A model generated the notes under the pieces. It was given only the letters and a program-made list of their open reading frames with translations, was not told where the DNA came from and searched no databases. Below, one piece after another: positions 49,797-57,844 of a stretch of 64,000 nt of DNA. The stretch is from contig NZ_SIXI01000002.1 of the NCBI RefSeq assembly GCF_004310865.1, positions 372,001 to 436,000 of the forward strand, in the 5' to 3' direction. Numbering within the stretch: position 1 is the stretch's first letter; each line of letters starts with the position of its first letter. The stretch comes from Aquabacterium lacunae. Lineage in GTDB: Bacteria > Pseudomonadota > Gammaproteobacteria > Burkholderiales > Burkholderiaceae_C. Both the position numbers and the translations under genes were made by a program.

Positions 49797-51233
49797 ATGA
49801 AACGACTTGCCAATGCAGGCCTGGCCCTGGTGGGTGCGCTGGAACGCATCCGCCTGCTGATCTCGCCGGTGGCCAACCGTGCCATCGATGGCCTCACGGG
49901 GCCACGCATTTCCGAGGCCCAGGCCCGCGACGCTGGCATGGCCCCCTTCGAGGCTCAGGCTGAAGCCGCGATGAGCCAGGCCGCCACCTACCGTGCCCAG
50001 TCGCTGGTGCGCTGGGCCCTGGTGCTGACCGCCGCCTTGATCGTGTGGGCCGCCCTGGCCGAAGTCGACGAGGTCACCAAGGGTGACGCCAAGGTCGTGC
50101 CCTCGCGCCAATTGCAGGTGATCCAGGCACTCGACGGTGGCGTGGTGACCGACATCCGCGTGAAAGAGGGCGATGTGGTCGAGGCGGGGCAGTTGCTGCT
50201 CAAGATCGACGAAACCCGTGCCACCTCGGGCGTGATGGAAAGCGCGGCGCAGACCTTCTCGCTGCAGGCCAAGCTGGCCCGCCTCAAAGCGCTCGCCGAA
50301 GGCACCACCTTCACGCCACCGACGCCGGAAACCGACGAAGAGCGCAACGTGGTCGACGAAGAGCGCAACCTGTACGAAAACCGGCGCTTCGAATTGAGCA
50401 ACCAGGTGGGCATCAGCCAGCAGCAGCTGGCGCAACGCCAGCAGGAGCTCAGCGAAGTGCGGGCCCGGCGCGAATCGGCCAGCCGCTCGCTGGAGCTGTC
50501 CCAACAAGAGCTGAGCAAGACCCGCCCGCTGCTGCAGACCGGCGCCGTGTCGGAAGTGGAAGTGCTGCGCCTGGAGCGCGAGGTGACCCGTGCGCGTGGC
50601 GAGGTCGAGCAATCGGGCGCGCAAATCGCCCGCGTGCAGGCCGCCATCTCGGAGGCCAGCCGCAAGATCCAGGAGACCGAACTCTCGTTCCGCAACGAGG
50701 CACGCAAGGAACTGTCGGAAACGCTGGGGCGCCTGAATTCGCTGAATCAAGGCGCCGTGGCCCTGGCCGACAAGGTGGACAAGGCCTCGGTGAAGTCACC
50801 TGTGCGCGGTCGCGTTCAGCGCCTGCTGGCCAACACCGTGGGTGGCGTGGTGCAACCAGGTCGTGACATTGTCGAGATCGTGCCGCTGGACGACGCCCTG
50901 GTGCTGGAGGCCAAGGTGGCCCCCAAGGACATCGCCTTCATCCACCCTGGGCAGGCCGCCACCGTGAAATTCACGGCCTACGATTTCTCGGTGTACGGTG
51001 GGCTGGAAGCTGTGGTCGACAACATCAGCCCGGACACCGAAACCGACGAACGCGGCCAGCAGACCTTCTATGTGGTGCGCGTGAAGACCAAAGCCACCAA
51101 CTTCAGCGCCAAGATGCCCATCATCCCCGGCATGACCGCCGAAGTGGACATCCTGACCGGCAAGAAGACGGTGCTGTCCTACCTGCTCAAGCCCGTGCTC
51201 AAGGCCAAGGCCTACGCCCTGCGCGAGCGCTGA
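49797..51233 (+). CDS. lapC: HlyD-family type I secretion adaptor, LapC-like
   Basis: 478 residues from ATG 49797, with AAGGAG upstream inside the lapB tail. A cytoplasmic lead (~1-70) precedes one membrane helix (~78-92, WALVLTAALIVWAALAEVDE). The lipoyl halves flank a long coiled coil (~140-330, rich in Glu/Gln/Arg), and the conserved C-terminal AKVAPKDIAFIHPGQAATVKFTAYDFSVYGGL is the HlyD signature. It bridges LapB and the outer membrane pore. A strong terminator follows at 51277. Confidence 0.93.
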   Translation: MKRLANAGLALVGALERIRLLISPVANRAIDGLTGPRISEAQARDAGMAPFEAQAEAAMSQAATYRAQSLVRWALVLTAALIVWAALAEVDEVTKGDAKVVPSRQLQVIQALDGGVVTDIRVKEGDVVEAGQLLLKIDETRATSGVMESAAQTFSLQAKLARLKALAEGTTFTPPTPETDEERNVVDEERNLYENRRFELSNQVGISQQQLAQRQQELSEVRARRESASRSLELSQQELSKTRPLLQTGAVSEVEVLRLEREVTRARGEVEQSGAQIARVQAAISEASRKIQETELSFRNEARKELSETLGRLNSLNQGAVALADKVDKASVKSPVRGRVQRLLANTVGGVVQPGRDIVEIVPLDDALVLEAKVAPKDIAFIHPGQAATVKFTAYDFSVYGGLEAVVDNISPDTETDERGQQTFYVVRVKTKATNFSAKMPIIPGMTAEVDILTGKKTVLSYLLKPVLKAKAYALRER

Positions 51234-51276
51234 GACAGCCCACCAAAGCCCCTCTCAACAAGCCCCCGCAAAGACA

Positions 51277-51308
51277 AGGCGCCCAGACAAGGTCTCGGGC
51301 GCCTTTTT
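51277..51308 (+). terminator. Intrinsic terminator after lapC
   Basis: AGGCGCCC (51277-51284) pairs with GGGCGCCT (51297-51304); inner AGAC/GTCT extends the stem with a one-base bulge, followed by T5 (51304-51308). It ends the lapBC transcript 44 bp after the stop and faces the convergent lapD stop at 51329. Confidence 0.88.
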
Positions 51309-51328
51309 GATGACCGGAGGTGCAATGC

Positions 51329-53245
51329 TCAGGGCGCCTTGACCGCCGGGCCGGTGGCGCCGTCGATGCCACAGGCCCAGAGGTGGGACAGGTCGTCGAC
51401 ATCGTTCACGCCTTCGCCGTACACCTGCAGGCCCAGGCTGTGCAGCATGGTCACGATGCCCGACACAAAGGCACGGCGTGCGCCATCAGAGGCCACGCCC
51501 TGCACCACCGAGCCATCGAGCTTGACGTAATCCAGGCCGGCCTCGAACAGGAACTCCACGCGGGTAAGGCGATCACCCGCATGCTCCAGGCCCACGCGCA
51601 CGCCCAGCGCCTTGAGCTGCTTGCACAACTCACGCACCATCGCAAAGTTGTCCACTGCCGCCGATTCAGCCACTTCCAGCCACAGCGACCGGGCGGCATC
51701 GCCCGACTCCATCAGGCGGGTGCGCAGCAGCGGCAGGAACTGGCTGTCGAGCAGCGATGCCGGAGACAGGTTCACGCCACGCTGGATGCCGTCGTCCCGA
51801 ATGGCCGAGATGGCCAGGTCGACCGCCAGCAAATCCAGGCGGGCCACCAGACCGCAGCGCAAGGCCATGGGCAACCACTGCGCCGCTGTTTCATAGGGCC
51901 CCTGTGGGTCGAGCTGCAGACGCATCGGGCATTCGTGGTGGATCAGGCGCCCCTCGCGGTCGATCACCGGGAAGCGCACCAGCTGCCCACGACGCTGCGC
52001 AATGGTGTCCCCCAGACGGCGACGCCACTGGTCTTCACCCAGCATGGCGGCCTGACCGGCCTGCTGATGGGCCGACTCGACCGCGAACTCTGAACGGCTT
52101 TCGGCACGGGCCAGGGCCGAGTCGGCCAAGGCCAGCAAAGCACCCATGGCTTCACCGCGGTGCCAGCTGGCAGCGCCCACCACAGCTCGCCCGTGCACCC
52201 CTTCTTCAGCAAACAGGCGCCGCAAGGCGTCGGCCATGTGCTCGGGCTGGGGCAGCGGCACGCCACTGTCGCCCATGGCGATGGCGAAATCCGGGCCGTT
52301 GAGGCGCCCGATCAAGGTGCCCGGCACGCCCTGGGTCACCTCCTGCATCGCCGCCGACAGCCGGCGAAGGAGCTGGTCGGTCTGCTTGTGGCCCACCGAC
52401 CGGTTGATGCTGGCCAGGTCCACCACGCGCACCAGCCAGATCGAACCGCCGGAGGGGCCGTCATCGCTGTTGAGCATGTTCTGCAGCTGCGCCACGAAAT
52501 GGCTGCGCAGCGACACCCCTGTCAAACCATCACAGCAGGCCTGCTGACGCAGCTGCTCCACCTGCGAGGCTTGCTCGTCGAACAGGCTTTTCAGGCGTCC
52601 GACCACGGTGTTCATGGCCTGCGACAGGCGGGCCAGCTCAGGCACTCGGGGCTCTTCCACCGTGATGAAACGGCGCTCCATCAGGGCCTCGGCCTGGCTC
52701 ACGGTGGCATCCAGCGGACGGCGAATGCCACGCACGCCAATCGACGCCACCACCCCGGCCACACCGCCCAACAATGCCAGCAGGAAGCCGGTCTTGAGCG
52801 CGCTTTCCCACAGCTGGTCGTAGGCGAACCCGGAATGGCTGACCACCTCGACCGAGCCCAGCGCCCGCCAGCCATCGGTGACCTGGGCCACGCCCGCTGG
52901 CGATTCGATGTTGACCAGACTCACGAACCAGTTGGGCGCACTCTGATTGGCGTGCCGCGTGGCGGCTTCGTGGTTGGACACGACTTTGCCGGCCGCATCG
53001 AGCAGCCGGATCGACCGGTAAAAGCCCGTGTCGAACTGCGCCGACACGGCCAGGTCCATCAGGGACAGGTCCCCGCGCTGCTGCGACAGGCTCAGGGCCA
53101 GAGATTGCGCGTTGTCGGCATTCTTCAGGCGCAACTGGGTTTCCAGATAGTCTCGCGAAGAGGCCATCCAGACCGCAAAACTGCCGATGAACGCCACCAT
53201 CAAGGTGGCGGACAGCAACAACCAGATCTGGCGAATCAGCGACAT
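51329..53245 (-). CDS. lapD: LapD-like c-di-GMP receptor (degenerate GGDEF-EAL, inside-out signalling)
   Basis: 638 residues. A first membrane helix (~7-29), a periplasmic LapD/MoxY-type domain (~30-150, with FYRSIRLLDAAGKVV and PNWFVSLVNIESPAG), a second helix (~152-172), a HAMP linker, then GGDEF-like and EAL-like domains. Both catalytic motifs are broken: NGPDF replaces GGDEF (GRLNGPDFAIAM) and ECP replaces EAL (IHHECPMRLQL). So it should bind, not make or degrade, c-di-GMP. In Pseudomonas such a receptor holds the protease LapG when c-di-GMP is high. lapG is 27 bp upstream in the same operon. Confidence 0.94.
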   Translation of the reverse strand: MSLIRQIWLLLSATLMVAFIGSFAVWMASSRDYLETQLRLKNADNAQSLALSLSQQRGDLSLMDLAVSAQFDTGFYRSIRLLDAAGKVVSNHEAATRHANQSAPNWFVSLVNIESPAGVAQVTDGWRALGSVEVVSHSGFAYDQLWESALKTGFLLALLGGVAGVVASIGVRGIRRPLDATVSQAEALMERRFITVEEPRVPELARLSQAMNTVVGRLKSLFDEQASQVEQLRQQACCDGLTGVSLRSHFVAQLQNMLNSDDGPSGGSIWLVRVVDLASINRSVGHKQTDQLLRRLSAAMQEVTQGVPGTLIGRLNGPDFAIAMGDSGVPLPQPEHMADALRRLFAEEGVHGRAVVGAASWHRGEAMGALLALADSALARAESRSEFAVESAHQQAGQAAMLGEDQWRRRLGDTIAQRRGQLVRFPVIDREGRLIHHECPMRLQLDPQGPYETAAQWLPMALRCGLVARLDLLAVDLAISAIRDDGIQRGVNLSPASLLDSQFLPLLRTRLMESGDAARSLWLEVAESAAVDNFAMVRELCKQLKALGVRVGLEHAGDRLTRVEFLFEAGLDYVKLDGSVVQGVASDGARRAFVSGIVTMLHSLGLQVYGEGVNDVDDLSHLWACGIDGATGPAVKAP

Positions 53246-53272
53246 ACCGGCTCCCGGGTGAAAGTTGTCATC

Positions 53273-53998
53273 TCACCACCACCCTTCAGACTTGGCTTTG
53301 CTCAATACCTCTCTCCAGCGCGACAGCCGCGCCACAGGGTCGCCCGCGGTGGTCGCGCCGACGCCCTGCCACAGACCCTCGGCATTGAAGCTGAACACCG
53401 GCGCCAAGTCTGGCCGGCGGGAGGCGGGTCTGATGTCCGTGATCAGATTATCGAGAATCAGAGGCTCTGCATTGGGTTCGGCGTAATAAGCCAACACCAT
53501 GTGCGCCTGGATTGTTCCGGCGTTTTGCGCGCGCACGTACACCATCCGCATTTTCGCGGGGGTTACCCCCAGGTGGATGAGGCTGAAGAATTTGGCAATC
53601 GCGTAGTCTTCGCAATCGCCCTGCCCTTTGGCCAGAAACTCCATCGGACTGGCCCAGTAATCGACCATGCCCCAGGCGTCCTTGTCTTCCCGATACTGAA
53701 CCTGGCGGTTGTAGAAGGTGTTGACGGCACGCAGCTTGTCGACTTCGTCCACATTTTCAACAGCCGTCATTTCCTGCACCAGGGCCTGGGTGCGCGACGC
53801 AGCGCCGGGCCCGGCTTTCTGAGCACTCTGCAACAGGCGGGGGCCATCGATGGCGTTGCCAACCAGCAACAAGGTCTGCAGCAACGCGACCAGCCCGCAT
53901 TGCCCAAAGGCACGAGAGCCCAGGCGAAGGGCCATCGCGGCCCTCGCCCACCCTCTGCCTTGCGCAAAGACCGCTTCAGTACGCCACATGTGCCTCAT
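53273..53998 (-). CDS. lapG: LapG-like periplasmic cysteine protease (transglutaminase-like, BTLCP)
   Basis: 241 residues from ATG 53998; ATG 53989 and a TTG 35 codons upstream are alternatives. A hydrophobic export segment (~33-51) precedes the mature protease. Catalytic triad: Cys129 (GQGDCEDYAIAKFF), His166 (TIQAHMVLAYY) and Asp183 (LILDNLITD). The Trp in EDKDAWGMVDYWASPMEFL is family-typical. It cleaves the N-terminal region of a large adhesin, releasing it from the cell surface unless sequestered by LapD. First gene of lapG-lapD, divergent from the outer membrane gene at 54222. Confidence 0.94.
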   Translation of the reverse strand: MRHMWRTEAVFAQGRGWARAAMALRLGSRAFGQCGLVALLQTLLLVGNAIDGPRLLQSAQKAGPGAASRTQALVQEMTAVENVDEVDKLRAVNTFYNRQVQYREDKDAWGMVDYWASPMEFLAKGQGDCEDYAIAKFFSLIHLGVTPAKMRMVYVRAQNAGTIQAHMVLAYYAEPNAEPLILDNLITDIRPASRRPDLAPVFSFNAEGLWQGVGATTAGDPVARLSRWREVLSKAKSEGWW

Positions 53999-54193
53999 TC
54001 CGCCGGATCGTTGAACAGTATCGACAGCTGGCCCACCGAACTTGAGCGTGCATTTTTCACCCCATGAGGGCCCCCACTCAGGGGCTGCAACAAAAGGTGT
54101 CAACGCGCCATTGACACTAAACTACAGCTCGCAGGTTTTCGGCCGATAAAAAAGCCGTATTCCAAGGCCTGCAGACCCCTTTTGACATCCTGT

Positions 54194-54207
54194 TTGCAGC
54201 GCTGCAA
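54194..54207 (+). promoter_or_regulatory. Palindrome upstream of the TolC-like gene
   Basis: Perfect 14 bp palindrome TTGCAGCGCTGCAA ending 14 bp before the GTG start at 54222 and just upstream of the GGAGG ribosome site. A TTGACA hexamer lies at 54182-54187 and another at 54111-54116, without clear -10 partners. It could be an operator or a hairpin in the mRNA leader. Confidence 0.4.
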
Positions 54208-54221
54208 CCGGAGGCTTACCA

Positions 54222-56054
54222 GTGACGATCACTTCTTTCCGCCTTGCCCTGACCACCACCGCGCTGGCCGCCCTGTCCTGCGTGGCACAGGCTCAGCAAG
54301 CCGGCCTGCCGGCGGCCGCCCAGAAGGCCATCTCGACCAACCCGGAAGTCACGGCGCGCTACAACGCCCTTCGCGCAGCTGCCAACGAACAGGACGTGGC
54401 ACGTGGTGGCCTGCGCCCGCAGGTGAACCTCGACGCCGAAGTCGGCCGCAACCGCGACAAGATCGACGGTCGTGCCCCCGAGTCGCAGTCGGGCTCTCGC
54501 ACCGGCCTGTCGCTGAGCGTGAACCAGATGCTGTGGGACGGCCAGGCCACCCGCAAGGAAGTCGAGCGTCTGGGCCATGCGCGCCTGACCCGCTATTTCG
54601 AATTTGTCAGCGCCACCGAAGATTCGGCACTGGAAGCCTCGCGTGCCTACGTCGACGTGGCGCGCTTCCGCCGCCTGGTCGAACTGGCCGAAGACAACTA
54701 CGTGCAGCACAAGTACGTGTTCGACCAGCTGCAAAGCAAGGTCAAGGCCGGCGTGGGCCGCGGTGTCGATTCCGAACAGGCCAATGCCCGCCTGTCGCTG
54801 GCCGAATCGAACCTGACCACCGAGATCGCCAACCTGCACGACGTGTCGGCCCGCTACCTGCGCGTCGTGGGTGAGCCGCCCGAAGCCAAGATGGGCTCAC
54901 CGCGCGAGGTCCTGGCCCGCAACGCCTTCAAGAGCAATGCCGACGCCACCGTGCAGGCCATGGCCCGCAACTCGGCCGTGACCGCCGCCATCGAGAACGT
55001 GCGCGCCGCCGAAGCCCAGGCCGAGTCGCGTGACGGCGCGTTCCAGCCCAGGGTGGAAGCCCGCCTGCGCACTGGGGCCGGCCGCAACTACGACGGCCAG
55101 ACCGGTCAGCGCAACGACACGCTGGGTCAGATCGTGCTGAACTGGAACCTCTACAACGGCGGCTCCGACCAGGCCCGCGTGCGCCAGTTCGCCGACCTGC
55201 TGAACCAGGCGCAAGATCTGCGCGACAAGGCCTGCCGCGATGTGCGCCAGACCGCCGCCATCGCCCAGAACGACATCGGCAAGCTGAAGGACCAGCTCAC
55301 GGCCCTCGACCGCAACGTGCTGGCAATCGAAAAGGCCCGTGACGCCTACCGCCAGCAGTTCGACATCGGCCAGCGCAGCCTGCTGGACCTGCTGAACGCC
55401 GAGAACGAGCTGTACACCGCCAAGCGCGCCTACGCCAACGCCGAACACGATCTGATGCTGGCCCAGGCCCGCACCCTGGCCGTGACCAACACCCTGGTGT
55501 CCTCCCTGGGCCTGAGCCGCACCGACGATGGCAGCGCCGACCTGGCCGCCAACTGGCAAGCCGCCGAAGACGCGGCCCAGCGCTGCCCGAACGTGGTGAT
55601 CGACCCCAAGGCCACCGCCCGCGAAGAGCTCGATGCCCGCGCCAAGCGCATGGCGGGCCCTGCCGTGGCCACACCGGTGGCCGCGCCCGCTCCCGCGGTC
55701 GAACCCATGGCCACCGAGGCGAACGTCAAGACGGTGGAAGACCGCCTGCGCGACTGGGTGGCCACCTGGATGGCCAAGGACATCAACAAGTACTTCACCT
55801 TCTACGCCAAGGAATTCGCCCCGGCCCGCTACACCTCGGCCAAGTGGATCGCCGAGCGCCGTCGCCTGGTCACCAAACCGGGGGAAATCGACATCAAGGT
55901 GTCGGACGTGAAGGCGTCGGCACAGGGCCCTTACGTGGTCACCTCCTTCAAGCAGGTCTACAACTCGAAGGACTTCAAGGACGTGAGCCAGAAGACCCTG
56001 ACCTGGCGCTATGTCGACAACGACTGGATCATCTTCAAGGAAAGCAACCGCTGA
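54222..56054 (+). CDS. TolC-family outer membrane channel fused to a C-terminal NTF2/SnoaL-like domain (LapE-like)
   Basis: 610 residues from GTG 54222, with GGAGG upstream. Signal peptide ~1-24 (ALTTTALAALSCVAQA). The two TolC repeats (~25-450) include NPEVTARYNALRAAANEQDVARGGLRPQV and the second-repeat ARSRDGAFQPRV-type segment, and FDIGQRSLLDLLNAENELY is the AggA/LapE signature. A Pro/Ala linker (~465-498) leads to an added ~110-residue domain (500-610: VEDRLRDWVATWMAKDINKYFTFYAKEF ... WRYVDNDWIIFKE) that looks like an NTF2-like fold, absent from classical LapE or TolC. It is the likely exit pore of the LapBC exporter. Confidence 0.9.
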   Translation: MTITSFRLALTTTALAALSCVAQAQQAGLPAAAQKAISTNPEVTARYNALRAAANEQDVARGGLRPQVNLDAEVGRNRDKIDGRAPESQSGSRTGLSLSVNQMLWDGQATRKEVERLGHARLTRYFEFVSATEDSALEASRAYVDVARFRRLVELAEDNYVQHKYVFDQLQSKVKAGVGRGVDSEQANARLSLAESNLTTEIANLHDVSARYLRVVGEPPEAKMGSPREVLARNAFKSNADATVQAMARNSAVTAAIENVRAAEAQAESRDGAFQPRVEARLRTGAGRNYDGQTGQRNDTLGQIVLNWNLYNGGSDQARVRQFADLLNQAQDLRDKACRDVRQTAAIAQNDIGKLKDQLTALDRNVLAIEKARDAYRQQFDIGQRSLLDLLNAENELYTAKRAYANAEHDLMLAQARTLAVTNTLVSSLGLSRTDDGSADLAANWQAAEDAAQRCPNVVIDPKATAREELDARAKRMAGPAVATPVAAPAPAVEPMATEANVKTVEDRLRDWVATWMAKDINKYFTFYAKEFAPARYTSAKWIAERRRLVTKPGEIDIKVSDVKASAQGPYVVTSFKQVYNSKDFKDVSQKTLTWRYVDNDWIIFKESNR

Positions 56055-56071
56055 TCGGCGAAGGCTCCTCG

Positions 56072-56097
56072 AAAAGCGCCCTGCGGGGCGCTTTTTT
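56072..56097 (+). terminator. Intrinsic terminator after the TolC-like gene
   Basis: AAAAGCGCCC (56072-56081) pairs with GGGCGCTTTT around a TGCG loop, followed by T6. It lies 17 bp after the stop codon. Confidence 0.92.
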
Positions 56098-56168
56098 CAT
56101 GGCCTGATCACGAGGCCGCACGGGTTGCCCCTTGCGCACGCTGGCCCGGAACTCGCTACAGTGGGTTT

Positions 56169-56498
56169 ATGCGCACGTTCCGAGATGCCGTCCAAGGCGT
56201 GTGGTGCATCAGCTGGCACCCCGAGAGCGACGACCTGCGCTTCGAAAGTCTGGCCAGCGTGCTGGCCAACAACCGCGTGGCCTTCCCGGGGCAGCACAAA
56301 GGCGTGCTGTGGGTGTTCGGCCATGACCTGGCCGACATGATGGCCCTGGGTGACGACGGTGGCGCCGAGCACCATGGCATGCGGGTACAGCAGGCCTGCA
56401 CCATTTACCGCACCTTCAGGGCCCAGGGCCTGACGCCGCAGTGGTTCCCCATGGCCGTGGAAAGCGACGAACGCTGGCGCTGGCTGGTCGAGGGCTGA
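56169..56498 (+). CDS. Hypothetical protein, conserved-looking
   Basis: 109 residues. Not a family I recognise. It is compact and mixed alpha/beta, rich in Trp (CISWHPESDDLRFESLASVLANNRVAFPGQHKGVLWVFGHDLADMMALGDDGG), and ends PQWFPMAVESDERWRWLVEG. There is no signal peptide or membrane helix. It sits between a terminator and the convergent tsaD stop (4 bp away). The real start could be slightly later, but codon use matches real genes. Confidence 0.65.
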   Translation: MRTFRDAVQGVWCISWHPESDDLRFESLASVLANNRVAFPGQHKGVLWVFGHDLADMMALGDDGGAEHHGMRVQQACTIYRTFRAQGLTPQWFPMAVESDERWRWLVEG

Positions 56499-56502
56499 AG
56501 GC

Positions 56503-57594
56503 TCAGGCCAGGCTGGACAGGTCCCAGCGGGGCTTGACCTCGAAGGTGGCAGCGCGCTGAGGCTCGGCCAGCCCCGCCTGCAGGCGCATGGCCGCCGCCA
56601 GCGCGATCATGGCGCCGTTGTCGGTGCACAGGTGCAGTTCGGGGTAGTGCACACGCACCCCGCGCCGCTGGCAGGCCTGATTCAGCTGCTCACGCAGCAG
56701 CCGGTTGGCCCCCACGCCGCCAGCCACCACGATGCGCTTAAGGCCCGTCTGCTTGAGAGCCGCCAACGATTTCTTCACCAGCACCTCAACAATCGCGGCC
56801 TGAGCCGATGCCGCCAGGTCCACCAGGGTGGCACGGTGCTCGGGCGCGGCCAGCGCTTCAGGCTGGTCCAGCCAGCCCAGACGCACCAGATGGGTGCGCA
56901 CAGCGGTTTTCAGGCCTGCAAACGAGAAGTCCAGGTTGCCGCTGTGCAGCATGGGGCGCGGCAGCTCGAACGCATCGGTGCGCCCGCCTTCCGCCAGGCG
57001 CGACAGGTGGGGGCCTCCCGGGTAGGGCAAGCCCATCAGTTTGGCCGATTTGTCGAAGGCCTCCCCTGCGGCGTCGTCCACGGTTTCGCCCAGCAGGGCG
57101 TAGCGGCCCACGCCGTCCACGCGCATCAGTTGCGTGTGCCCACCCGACACCAGCAAGGCCACGAACGGGAACTCCGGCGGGTCGGCCGACAGGAACGGCG
57201 ACAGCAGGTGCCCCTCCAGGTGGTGCACGCCCAGCAGCGGGCGCTCCAGGGCCACGCCCAGGGCACAGGCCACGCCCGCGCCCACCAGCAAGGCACCAGC
57301 CAGGCCAGGCCCCTGGGTGTAAGCGATCAGATCGACCTCGGGCAGGGCCACCTGGGCCTCGGCCAGCACCTGGCGCGCCAGGGGCACCACACGGCGGATG
57401 TGGTCTCGCGAGGCCAGCTCGGGCACCACACCACCATAGGCCTGGTGCATGTCGATCTGGCTGTGCAGCGCGTGCGCAAGCAGACGCGGCGCGCCACCTG
57501 GCTCGGTGCGCACCAGGGCCACCCCGGTTTCGTCGCAGGAAGACTCGATGCCCAGCACAAGGCGGGCGGCAGTGGCATCACGCAGATCAGACAT
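56503..57594 (-). CDS. tsaD: tRNA N6-adenosine threonylcarbamoyltransferase
   Basis: 363 residues. It transfers threonylcarbamoyl to A37 of ANN-decoding tRNAs with TsaB and TsaE. ASKHA fold with [17 protein letters not shown] at the start, the metal-binding HxExH in [11 protein letters not shown] (His125, His129), [23 protein letters not shown], and the C-terminal [14 protein letters not shown] plus [13 protein letters not shown] with a metal-binding Asp. Full length. It is divergent from the nitrate transporter operon, with 250 bp between. Confidence 0.97.
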   Translation of the reverse strand: MSDLRDATAARLVLGIESSCDETGVALVRTEPGGAPRLLAHALHSQIDMHQAYGGVVPELASRDHIRRVVPLARQVLAEAQVALPEVDLIAYTQGPGLAGALLVGAGVACALGVALERPLLGVHHLEGHLLSPFLSADPPEFPFVALLVSGGHTQLMRVDGVGRYALLGETVDDAAGEAFDKSAKLMGLPYPGGPHLSRLAEGGRTDAFELPRPMLHSGNLDFSFAGLKTAVRTHLVRLGWLDQPEALAAPEHRATLVDLAASAQAAIVEVLVKKSLAALKQTGLKRIVVAGGVGANRLLREQLNQACQRRGVRVHYPELHLCTDNGAMIALAAAMRLQAGLAEPQRAATFEVKPRWDLSSLA

Positions 57595-57664
57595 GCCCGC
57601 CAGTGTAGTTCCCCCTCCTGCCCCCGGTACGCACCAGCATCGGGCACCCCACGCCCGAAAGGGC

Positions 57665-57680
57665 TGGCACAGGGTTTGCA
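57665..57680 (+). promoter_or_regulatory. Sigma-54 (RpoN) promoter of the nitrate transporter operon
   Basis: TGGCACAGGGTTTGCA matches TGGCACR-N4-TTGCW at every conserved position; GG (57666-57667) and GC (57678-57679) are exactly 12 bp apart. Transcription should start near 57691, leaving a leader of about 150 nt before nrtA. It implies an enhancer-binding activator such as NtrC; I did not find a clean NtrC site upstream. Confidence 0.88.
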
Positions 57681-57693
57681 GTACATGCAGTGA

Positions 57694-57742
57694 GCAAGGT
57701 CAAGGGCGACCTTGCGTGACTTGGGTGCCAACGTTGGAGCCC
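57694..57742 (+). promoter_or_regulatory. ANTAR-type tandem hairpin leader (hexanucleotide loops)
   Basis: Hairpin P1: stem GCAAGGTC/GACCTTGC (57694-57715) with the six-base loop AAGGGC. Hairpin P2: stem GGGTGCC/GGAGCCC (57723-57742) with the six-base loop AACGTT. Both loops have A at position 1 and G at position 4, the hallmark of RNA targets of ANTAR antiterminators such as NasR/NasT. They start just after the predicted sigma-54 start site and precede an intrinsic terminator, as in other nitrate assimilation leaders. The ANTAR protein gene is not in the window. Confidence 0.8.
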
Positions 57743-57755
57743 GAGCCTTCCGGAC

Positions 57756-57819
57756 AAAGGCGTCCCGTTGAACCCGACCGCGGCCACTGGCCGGCCGGGC
57801 ACACGGAGACGCCTTTTTT
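57756..57819 (+). terminator. Leader terminator of the nitrate transporter operon (attenuator)
   Basis: AAAGGCGTC (57756-57764) pairs with GACGCCTTT (57808-57816) and runs into T6 (57814-57819). The enclosed segment folds further (CCCG...CGGG and GGCC...GGCC). A short alternative stem GCCTT/AAGGC (57745-57749 with 57757-57761) would capture the terminator's 5' arm, a possible antiterminator. It lies 26 bp before the nrtA ATG, so read-through is needed for expression. Confidence 0.85.
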
Positions 57820-57844
57820 GTTTTCGAACAGGAACGCTTGCATC

